Shown here: in pieces, positions 1 to 7,403 of the stretch
Numbering within the stretch: position 1 is the first letter of the stretch
How the letters are laid out: each line of letters opens with the position of its first letter
From: Ichthyosporea sp. XGB-2017a
Lineage: Eukaryota; Opisthokonta; Ichthyosporea
DNA: 45,515 bases
Assembly (NCBI GenBank): GCA_002811675.1
Contig: PDIM01010336.1
Coordinates: 53,365-98,879, forward strand
Direction of reading: 5' to 3'
The notes under the pieces: model-generated
Database searches by the model: none
Told to the model about the DNA's origin: nothing
The model's input: the letters and a program-made list of their open reading frames with translations, nothing else
Translations under genes and position numbers: made by a program

Positions 1-776
1 CCTATGTCGATTCCTTACGTGAGATAGCTGTGGTTTTGGAAACATTACGCTTAAGTTCCCAAGAACCTATTGAAACCGAGGAAGATCTTGTCCGATATTC
101 TTGTGCAGAAAGAATTTTTAAACTGGGACTTCATAAACCCATTGGCGTCACAAGGGAGAAGTGGAACGAACCGGACTACGTGGCACTAAGGAATGATGGT
201 GGAAAACACGAAGTTACGTCTTGTGAGAGTTTAAAGATAATTCAGCTACAGAGATATGTTGCTCAAGGTCGAATTGCAATTCAAACCCCACGCGATGTAA
301 AAGATTTTCAAAGAAAATCTAGTACTGAATTGGACCAGCAAGGCGCACTCTCAAAAGGCCAGCAGTGGAAACAGCGCTGCAAGTATTGCTACGCAAAATT
401 TTTCTGTATGGACGATGAGAACTGTCCAAAGCAAAAGCCTGGTAAGCCTCTAAGATGCCGTGGTCATGAGACTGGTAACTCGCAAACCAAAGCTTGTGGC
501 GATTGTGGAGTTTTTTTGCACCGAACGCAAAGGGTAATATTGGTAGATATCGGCCAAAATGGAGAGTCTAACGTTGTAATGAAAACAGTGAACTGCGAAA
601 GAGAATTTCATTCTGGTAATCGACTGCCAAAGCTTCCCAAGAAAGTCCCAAACGAGTTGATTACCCGTTTTGAATCTGACGAAATATCCGCTGCGTCTAC
701 ATACACTCCTCTAGCCTCGTCGAATGGGCAAAAGAGGAGACGAACTTTGGGTGGCATAGCTGGCAGAGGTCTGTAA
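1..776 (+). CDS. 3' part of a gene with a C-terminal Cys/His cluster, possibly piggyBac-transposase-derived
   Basis: The reading frame is open from base 3 and runs to TAA at 774-776, so the 5' part lies outside the window; there is no ATG near the left edge. The visible protein is about 257 residues. Its second half has a cluster of metal-ligand candidates: RCKYCYAKFF, then KACGDCGVFLHR, then NCEREFH. Known piggyBac-type DDE transposases and their PGBD derivatives end in a comparable ring of C-x2-C pairs closed by Cys and His. Here the finger is followed by about 50 more basic and serine-rich residues ending in KRRR and GGIAGRGL. The DDE catalytic part is not visible, so a domesticated or non-transposase zinc protein is equally possible. 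A poly(A)-signal-like AATAAA lies at 820-825. Confidence 0.45.
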   Translation, partial: YVDSLREIAVVLETLRLSSQEPIETEEDLVRYSCAERIFKLGLHKPIGVTREKWNEPDYVALRNDGGKHEVTSCESLKIIQLQRYVAQGRIAIQTPRDVKDFQRKSSTELDQQGALSKGQQWKQRCKYCYAKFFCMDDENCPKQKPGKPLRCRGHETGNSQTKACGDCGVFLHRTQRVILVDIGQNGESNVVMKTVNCEREFHSGNRLPKLPKKVPNELITRFESDEISAASTYTPLASSNGQKRRRTLGGIAGRGL

Positions 777-1414
777 AGCAACTCTTTTAAATCGATTATT
801 AATCTATTTCGTTTTTCACAATAAAGAACCGCATAAAATCTCTTCTCACCAGGCTAACTCAAGAAAAGCATGTAAGCAAATAAAAACTTCACCGGGCTAA
901 AATAACCCGGTATTGCTTAACTATGGCAATGTATGGGGAACTTTAACACATCCTATCTTCAAATTAAACGGCGAGCACTTTTTCAAAAAAAGGTAAATGA
1001 CATCCCCGCGAAAAGTCACCGTACAAATGGCTACCGGGCTAGGTGCCGGGCTAAAAATAAAAAAAGCCGAGAACTCCCTCGACTCTCGCCTGTACTCCTG
1101 AATAGACAGAACTTTGAAATCTCTAACTAGAAGTTACTCTCCTCTCCTAACATTTGTACTTCACCAAATTTGCTCATAACTCCATCACCAACCCCCCGCT
1201 TTCCCGCCCACCCACTGCTCTATCCCCTACCTCCCCAACTCCCATCCTTTCCCCTGCGCGATTTCAATCATACTTGCTTATTCCTTTCCACTACAACCAT
1301 CCCGTCCGTTTTGGTTGCTGTATTGTTTTATTCGAGAGCAGAGGGCGAGAAAGCACGATCTGTTTGGCTCATGTTTAAGCGTATTGGGAGGTTCTATAGT
1401 AAATTATTTTAGCT
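777..1414. other. intergenic: 3' flank, ACCGGG repeats, then pyrimidine-rich leader
   Basis: No gene is recognised. The segment holds an AATAAA (820-825), a short palindrome around 891-911 (ACCGGG, a 9-base loop, CCCGGT), and two more CCGGGCTA copies near 1032-1055. A C/T-rich stretch (about 1180-1300) follows and probably forms the upstream or leader region of the coiled-coil gene at 1415. Short frames here (933-1130, 1154-1412) are low-complexity and unconvincing. Confidence 0.4.
891..1055. repeat. clustered ACCGGGCTA-type repeats with a small palindrome
   Basis: The octamer CCGGGCTA occurs three times in about 165 bp. The first copy forms a perfect 6-bp-arm hairpin with a downstream CCCGGT. 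No clear target-site duplication or transposon ends are visible, so this may be a degenerate mobile-element remnant or chance. Confidence 0.3.
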
Positions 1415-2644
1415 ATGGAAGAGGTAGAGAAGGAAAATCGCGCTGCTTCAAGGACGCTTGGAGTAGGAAGACACTTAGAATCGAGAGTAAGGCAGGACAA
1501 AAATTCCCTGGGAAGGTCCTTATCTGAGCAGCATCATTATGGAAATACACCCGAAAGGCGTGATATCAAACTTGCGGAGGAACTGAAAATAGTATATGAA
1601 CAGCTGGCTGAAAAAGAGAAGGATCTTATTCTATCTGCTGAAATAGGCAGATCGCTCCTGCACAAGAAAGAAGAGCTAGAACTCGACCTCAACGAATCCA
1701 AAAAGAAAACCAGAATATTAAGTGAGATTGTTGAGAGTCTGAAGAAACAAATATCTTCGAAAGACGAATCCCTTGCTCTATATAAGAAAGAAATTGCCAA
1801 TTTTGATTGTAGCAAGAATCAAATTCTAGATAGTACAAGGGCCCAAGAAAAGCAAGAGTATTTGAAGCTGAAAAAGGAAATAGAAGAGCTCGCTTTGTGT
1901 AGGGAAAAAGAGCATGAAGCTAGTAGCAAAGAATTAAAAGAGGTAATGGAAAGGCTAAAAAGGCTAAAGAAAGAAAACTTTGAATTGAAAGCATGTCTAA
2001 AGAAGACTTTGGTGGAAAGTGATACTGAAGTGCACCCCAAAACCAAGACAAGTGATGCTCATGTCCAAGTAGACCTCACAAGTTTTTCTACGGACGCACA
2101 GAATGTTAGGCACGAGCTTGAAAAGTCTTTAAACGAAAATGCAACTTTCGAGAAGAGGCTGAACGAATTGGAAGAATTGTATCTGCAAGCAAAATCTTAT
2201 GCCAAAACCCTTGAGTTAAAAATGGCTGCTCATGACCACAGCGATTCAGAAAGTTCTTTGAAATGTGGTGAGTGCGAAGATGAAGCTGATACAGAATACC
2301 TTAGCAACATTCAGTCGCCAGTGGGCAAATGCAAAGCTTCTTTGATGAGCGAAATTGAGCAAACGATAGAAAAAAAGTTTTCAAGTCGAAATGAATTTTT
2401 AGACAAATCTCCTGCAAGAAAATTAGTATTTTCTAGTGTAGATAATGAAACTCCTGAAACTAAAAATAGTCCTTGGTCTTCTGAAGAGCTCCTTGAGGGG
2501 TCCCCAAATACATGTCGCCTTGTTAAGCCTTTGGCGGGATCAATGACTCTTTTGCAATGGAAATTACTGGCAACCCCTCAGCTTGGAGGAGCCAAGGCGT
2601 ACTTTGACTTATCACAAAAGTCGGGCGTTATGACGCGAAAATAA
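1415..2644 (+). CDS. coiled-coil protein with a CC1-box-like motif (putative dynein adaptor, CDR2/BICDR/HAP1/Spindly type)
   Basis: This is a single exon of 409 residues. Residues about 48-285 are rich in heptads and charged residues, so a long coiled coil is expected; the tail (about 290-409) is Ser/Pro-rich and probably disordered. Near the start of the coil, residues 70-88 read DLILSAEIGRSLLHKKEEL. In BICD, BICDR, Spindly, HAP1 and CDR2 proteins the equivalent CC1 box (consensus AAxxG followed by LLxxNxEL) contacts the dynein light intermediate chain. Here the first Ala of AAxxG is Ser. I infer a cargo adaptor for cytoplasmic dynein or a CDR2-like protein; the coiled-coil background makes chance similarity possible. 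An AATAAA at 2686-2691 probably ends the transcript, within the 127 bp separating it from the convergent protease gene. Confidence 0.6.
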   Translation: MEEVEKENRAASRTLGVGRHLESRVRQDKNSLGRSLSEQHHYGNTPERRDIKLAEELKIVYEQLAEKEKDLILSAEIGRSLLHKKEELELDLNESKKKTRILSEIVESLKKQISSKDESLALYKKEIANFDCSKNQILDSTRAQEKQEYLKLKKEIEELALCREKEHEASSKELKEVMERLKRLKKENFELKACLKKTLVESDTEVHPKTKTSDAHVQVDLTSFSTDAQNVRHELEKSLNENATFEKRLNELEELYLQAKSYAKTLELKMAAHDHSDSESSLKCGECEDEADTEYLSNIQSPVGKCKASLMSEIEQTIEKKFSSRNEFLDKSPARKLVFSSVDNETPETKNSPWSSEELLEGSPNTCRLVKPLAGSMTLLQWKLLATPQLGGAKAYFDLSQKSGVMTRK

Positions 2645-2750
2645 CTACCTTCACCACTGTATACACGATAATTTATTTCCAGAGCAATAAATATGTAAAT
2701 ATTTGATCTCATTAAAAAGCCTGTCGCCATGCATTATGTTTGAAACACTA

Positions 2751-2870
2751 CTGTGGTGGAGGATAGCCTTGTTAAGACGGAGGATATCCTTGTTGTGGTG
2801 GGGGATACCCTTGTTGTGGGGGTGGATATCCCTGCTGTGGTGGGGGATATCCTTGCTGTGGTGGGGGATA
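2751..2870 (-). repeat. tandem 21-bp repeats encoding YPPPQQG, continuing past the stop codon
   Basis: Repeats of about 21 bp encode Tyr-Pro-Pro-Pro-Gln-Gln-Gly in the protease tail. A TAA at 2772-2774 interrupts the frame. The next in-frame codons still read QGYPPPQ before a TAG at 2748-2750. The TAA stands where the repeat has CAA, so one C-to-T change would explain it. Confidence 0.8.
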
Positions 2871-4439
2871 ACCCTGTGCAGTCGGAGGGGGGTATGCTGG
2901 TTGAGATGGATAGACTGTACCTTGGGCTGATGACATTTCATTCGGACCTCCACTTCCAGAGCTGCCCTTTTTGCTGCGACACAAGCAATACAAAAAGCAA
3001 CCGGAAAACAAGAGAACGGCAACAACGACTAAGCAATATAGCACAATTCCTAAAGTTTTACTCACGCTTGCTCCAAAAAAACTGATATCATCGTCGTCAT
3101 CATCAGTAGGGCGAACGTCAGTTGGCGATGAACCAGTGTATATCGTTGACGCGTCCATACTTCCTAGCACAAGCCGGCTCCCTTTATCAAAAGCTCGAGC
3201 TTGAGCTGCACTGCTGAATGTGGCTGCCAGTGCAGATGATGACTTGGCATTGCTATCACTCGATGGCAAAAATGCAACCTGAACCTGAACAGTTTGGGGC
3301 TGTTTTGACCACGCACTAAGACGCACGTCGCTCTGGCTGAAACCAGTTATATTGAACCTTGTCCTGGACTCTGAAAGAATAGATGCGATTTCATCCCGAA
3401 TGATATGCTCCATGGTGTACCTATAAACAGTACCAGTCGGATACATTTGATAGCTAATATCCAGACGAAAGTTAACGTATACGTCAACGAGGGAAGTGTT
3501 TGAAGGCATCGGGGCATCGACCCCTTGAATAACGTATGTCGACATTTTGGAAGATAACGCTTTTCCACTTTCGGCAAACGTTCCTAGCGAGTTCAAATCT
3601 GCATAGACCCCAGGTTGGTTCTTCACTGCACACCCAACACCCCAAGAGGTGACGCCAACTTGATGATACCCTCCATTTACTGATTCAAACATTGGCCCAC
3701 CACTATCACCTTGACAGGCATCTTTACCTTCCTCTCCAGCACAAATCATGTTCGTATACAAATTCAGCCCTAGGGCACCATATAAGATAGCACATCTAAC
3801 TTGCGTAACATAAGGTACATCAACTTCAAGCAGTTTTGTAGAAACTCGGCCAGATTCTGTCGTTCCAAATCCTATGATCCTCATTAACTGCCCAGAAGAC
3901 AGGGAAGCTTTGTTAGAAGGAGTAGAAAACGTGGCATGAGTGTATGTCTTACTAACAGTTCTGGGTCTAAGAAGCAAAATGGCAACATCAGCAAAGAGAG
4001 AAGAGGATTGGTAATCCGCACGCGTAATCACGGTGACTACTTCCCTCTCATCAAGATTACTATCTAGAAGATCGACAGCTCCCACGATAACAGAAAAATA
4101 ATTGCTTCCAGCATTGTAACTGTCCACACAGTGCATAGCTGTGAGAATCGTATTATCGTCAATCATTGTTCCACCACAGAAGAAACTTGCCGCATTAGGA
4201 ATCGTTTGCGACGACTGTGTATAAAGGGTAGTAATATACGGGTACTTAGTTGGGTCGGTTACAATGGTTCCTCCAATGATTTTGGCCGTAGCTGGTGGAA
4301 CTGTTTTGGCCACGCTCGCTTCGGCAGGTTCAACCAAAACCTTAAAATCATCACCACTAACTGCTACAGCACAGAGTGTAACAACAGCGAGAACAAATCC
4401 CCCTCGGATCATTTTCCCCTTCATGTCCAAAAACCACAC
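2772..4439 (-). CDS. membrane-anchored trypsin-like serine protease with a YPPPQQG-repeat tail
   Basis: The protein has 555 residues in one exon. A hydrophobic N-terminus (about 10-29) looks like a signal peptide; Met6 and Met10 are alternative starts. The S1 protease domain starts after Lys53 at IIGG (zymogen cleavage site). It has His103 in TAMHC, Asp151 in DVAILLL and Ser246 in GDSGGP, with Asp240 at the base of the S1 pocket, so trypsin-like specificity for Arg/Lys is predicted. A second extracellular segment (about 315-435) follows. A transmembrane helix (about 461-484) comes next, preceded by a run of aspartates (446-451). The cytosolic tail carries about five YPPPQQG-type repeats (511-555). 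The stop lies inside this repeat array. It is transcribed head-to-tail with a paralogue at 5115-6914. Extracellular tethered proteolysis is inferred; the substrate is unknown. Confidence 0.9.
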   Translation of the reverse strand: MWFLDMKGKMIRGGFVLAVVTLCAVAVSGDDFKVLVEPAEASVAKTVPPATAKIIGGTIVTDPTKYPYITTLYTQSSQTIPNAASFFCGGTMIDDNTILTAMHCVDSYNAGSNYFSVIVGAVDLLDSNLDEREVVTVITRADYQSSSLFADVAILLLRPRTVSKTYTHATFSTPSNKASLSSGQLMRIIGFGTTESGRVSTKLLEVDVPYVTQVRCAILYGALGLNLYTNMICAGEEGKDACQGDSGGPMFESVNGGYHQVGVTSWGVGCAVKNQPGVYADLNSLGTFAESGKALSSKMSTYVIQGVDAPMPSNTSLVDVYVNFRLDISYQMYPTGTVYRYTMEHIIRDEIASILSESRTRFNITGFSQSDVRLSAWSKQPQTVQVQVAFLPSSDSNAKSSSALAATFSSAAQARAFDKGSRLVLGSMDASTIYTGSSPTDVRPTDDDDDDISFFGASVSKTLGIVLYCLVVVAVLLFSGCFLYCLCRSKKGSSGSGGPNEMSSAQGTVYPSQPAYPPPTAQGYPPPQQGYPPPQQGYPPPQQGYPPPQQGYPPS

Positions 4440-5114
4440 TCAGCAATTAAAATCTCTTGCAATACAGTACAGTATCCGCAAGTAATAGCAAATCAATCCA
4501 CTTTCTACACACCCTTATCTCCAGCTATCCACTTGAATAATACTCTGCAGAGCAAATAGTGATCCAGTTCCAGTTCAGCTCCAGTTCATCCAAATCCAGT
4601 CTGCTACATAGTCCACTCGACACTGACCTGCCAATCAGTCTCTATAATAGGCGCACACAGTATTATTCATGACTGGAGGAGTCCGCGGGGGCTCGATCAG
4701 GGCCTGGCTATAAGGGGAAATTACCCTCGAACCACCCTGCTAAAATTGTCATCAAATTGTTGCGGTCACGCGTACATAACACTCAACAGCTTCTCCTGTC
4801 CCGCGCGTAGCTTATTTTGTTAATAATAATAATTTTGTTTATAATATAATAGACATGACAAGTTATAATTATACATGTCAGAATTACGCGTGCCCGGACC
4901 ATGTAGCTGTGGCCTGTGCAGCTTTGCGCAATGTAAGTTCTTTAGAGCCATCCAACTATTTAGCAAAGAGCATTTGTGAATTCCTCAGGGTGTAGGTTGA
5001 AGGAGTAGCAGCCCAGTGGGCCCCAGTCATACTTTAAATATATCAATAATTAAACTTTATTAAGCATATTGCACATCAATAAGATAGCTTGCATCTTCAT
5101 GGAGACAAAGGGCA
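4440..5114. other. intergenic between the two trypsin genes
   Basis: This lies upstream of the protease at 2772-4439 and downstream of the one at 5115-6914. The first 200 bases hold repeated CAGTTCCAGTTCAGCTCCAGTTCA-like wording (near 4565-4590). An AT-rich stretch lies at 4813-4875. No gene or confident promoter element is seen. Confidence 0.4.
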
Positions 5115-6914
5115 CTATTGAGGTATTGGATTGGTGTTGGCTGAGCCCTGCCTTACGAAGACATGCTGTGAACCACTACTATTTCGGGAGTAATACAAAC
5201 TGTTTGAAGAAAACCCGCGCATTTCTTCAAAGTTCCCTACTTCTGGTTTTGCCATTGAAGAGGCTGAACCATTTGAATAGAGATACGACGATGATTTGCT
5301 GACCGGATAGCTTTGTGAATATGAAGCCTGTGATGGTGTTCGCATTGGCCTGCTTGGATGAACCCTGTTCTGGTACATATGATTATCATCTTCGCAGCAT
5401 GAACATCCATTCTTTCGATAACAAAGAATACACAAAACAACAAACGCAAATATTGCAACGAAAAGTACAGAAAAAAGTACCGCAGTTGCGGCTGTGCTTA
5501 AACTAATACCAAAGAACACATTGATTTCATCATCGTCATTCGAGGAACCTGGGGGCTTCACTTTAGTTGGCACAGTAATGTTCACAACATTTCGGCTATA
5601 TACAAGCGAGTTAAGTTTCGAAGTTACAAACCCATTGACATACAAAGAGCTACTTGGTGTTCTCACCAAATTTTCCAATTCAGTATACAAATCTTCAGTA
5701 TAATTCGAATTGCTCTCTAGAGCTGACGAATTATCCTTAAAAGAAATAGTTACTACACTAGATTTCCCCATAACAGAGGAAGACACTGTTAATAGAGGCC
5801 CCTCTTTCACATCTATTATCGAAAGAGCATCTGCTTGAATATTCATGGCCGTCGATATATCTTCGAGCAAAAGCTCTCGAAACACAAACATAGACTCTGG
5901 GGACAGAGCCAAGAATTGAAAATACGTTTCTGACAGAATGGTAGCATTGAGTGTTTTAGTAATTTCTTTGTTCCTCGCCAGTGACTGACTATTTCTAGTG
6001 GATGAAATCGGGTTTGATGCATGATATTTTTCAAGGATGGAACCAATTTTAGAGCTCTTTGAAATACCTTGTGTAATGAATGATTGAAATTTGGATAAGC
6101 GAACATAGACTCCAGGAAAAAGAGAACTTCCACAAGATAGTCCCCAAGAAACAAGTCCAATTTGCACCCAGCTACCGCCCCTTGATTCCAGCAAAGGGCC
6201 TCCACTATCCCCTGAACAAGCATCTTTTTGAGGGCCTGTGGCACAAAACATATTGGAAGTAACTACGGCAAGAGGAAGTTTTTTGTACTTTTCATTGCAA
6301 GTAAAGCGATCAACTAATTCAACATCTGCTTGCAAAAGAGATGACGGAAAAGAACTTGTGCCTGTCTGTGTTATTCCCAGTCCCAATAGACGCCATGAAA
6401 TCCCTGCTCGAAGACTACTGGAGTCTTTGTCTGTTTCGACAACCGTTCTGTTCTTTTGGTCTTTTCCAAACTCTGGTTCGAGCAAAAGTAAAGCGATGTC
6501 ACTGTCCAAAGTTTCAGAATTATACCCCTTTGAAATATGAACATATAGGACTCTTCGTACAACTTCCGTCTGTGACCCCACACTAAAGTTATAGGCATTC
6601 ACTGTTACAGCGATACTTCTATTGAACGCCAATTCCGCACAGTGCCCTGCAGTGAGCACTAAATCTTGCGATATTAAAGTTCCGCCACAGAAAAATTTTG
6701 ACAGGTTTGGGGCCTGCGAAGAGCTCTGATTAAAATGAACGGACACAAAGAATGGGTAGGAAGACGGCAAAGGCACTGTTGTTCCCCCAGTAACTCTCCC
6801 ATTATTACTGGATTCAGATACCTCATTTCCATGTACTATGCCAGTTTTGATAAACTGAAGCACCAGGAAACAACATTGCACAGCTGCCAAAAGGAATTTC
6901 ATGAGCACGAGCAC
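5115..6914 (-). CDS. membrane-anchored trypsin-like serine protease, paralogue of the neighbouring gene
   Basis: The protein has 599 residues in one exon, with an N-terminal signal-like hydrophobic stretch (about 5-28). The protease domain begins after Arg40 (R-VTGG). It has His91 in LTAGHC, Asp139 in DSDIALLLL, Ser237 in GDSGGP, and Asp231 in the S1 pocket, so it should be an active trypsin-like enzyme. A second ectodomain (about 320-450) rich in N-x-S/T sites is followed by a transmembrane helix (about 470-498), again preceded by an acidic NDDDE motif. The cytosolic tail of about 100 residues starts with a Cys cluster and is Ser/Tyr-rich, without the YPPPQQG repeats of its neighbour. Shared layout and orientation indicate an old tandem duplication. 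The biological substrate is unknown. Confidence 0.88.
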   Translation of the reverse strand: MLVLMKFLLAAVQCCFLVLQFIKTGIVHGNEVSESSNNGRVTGGTTVPLPSSYPFFVSVHFNQSSSQAPNLSKFFCGGTLISQDLVLTAGHCAELAFNRSIAVTVNAYNFSVGSQTEVVRRVLYVHISKGYNSETLDSDIALLLLEPEFGKDQKNRTVVETDKDSSSLRAGISWRLLGLGITQTGTSSFPSSLLQADVELVDRFTCNEKYKKLPLAVVTSNMFCATGPQKDACSGDSGGPLLESRGGSWVQIGLVSWGLSCGSSLFPGVYVRLSKFQSFITQGISKSSKIGSILEKYHASNPISSTRNSQSLARNKEITKTLNATILSETYFQFLALSPESMFVFRELLLEDISTAMNIQADALSIIDVKEGPLLTVSSSVMGKSSVVTISFKDNSSALESNSNYTEDLYTELENLVRTPSSSLYVNGFVTSKLNSLVYSRNVVNITVPTKVKPPGSSNDDDEINVFFGISLSTAATAVLFSVLFVAIFAFVVLCILCYRKNGCSCCEDDNHMYQNRVHPSRPMRTPSQASYSQSYPVSKSSSYLYSNGSASSMAKPEVGNFEEMRGFSSNSLYYSRNSSGSQHVFVRQGSANTNPIPQ

Positions 6915-7403
6915 AGCAAATCACACAATCGAAATACTGCAAGAAGAATGGTCGGGAATGAGAAGTACATCGGCTTCACGACAACATGTAGTGTGTAGAG
7001 CCATGGAAATAGAGAGTTAGTTAGAAACTTGATTAGACTCTCACTTACCTTCACGATTTTGCATTTTAAATGCAATTATGTAGTACAGTAAACAACAAGG
7101 TCTAATACATAAGCTAAATAAGCTAATTATAAAACACAATTAGGCATATCTATGCAGTGCATAATTATATGTTGGAGTTGTCTGCCTCTAATTTTGGTAC
7201 ACAGTCCATATAAGTAATAACCAAAACAAATAGAACATGTGATTTCCAAAATTCTGGCACAGTCAATCATCTCATGTACTACAGTCAGTAGTCACCCTAA
7301 AACCTTTATTTTGTATTTTTAATGTGCCTTTTGTTTTTTTTAAAAAAAATAAATAATGCAGGTAAATTTTGGGTTTCAAAACATGGCTGTGAAGTGTGAC
7401 GTT
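6915..7403. other. intergenic upstream of the second trypsin gene
   Basis: This is AT-rich sequence between the 3' end of DRC7 (7404) and the start of the protease (6914); both genes are on the minus strand. No coding potential or clear element is seen. Confidence 0.4.

Noticed and set aside
933-1412. Small frames between the first two genes
   Set aside because: They are low-complexity Pro/Ser-rich or repeat-derived, overlap each other in different frames and have no recognisable motif.
2751-2774. In-frame TAA and TAG in a Gln-repeat context, suggesting a variant code with TAA/TAG as Gln
   Set aside because: Long Gln-containing frames (TMF1, DRC7, STAM) have no internal TAA/TAG, and conserved genes end at TAA, TAG or TGA where expected. 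A point mutation in the repeat explains the case.
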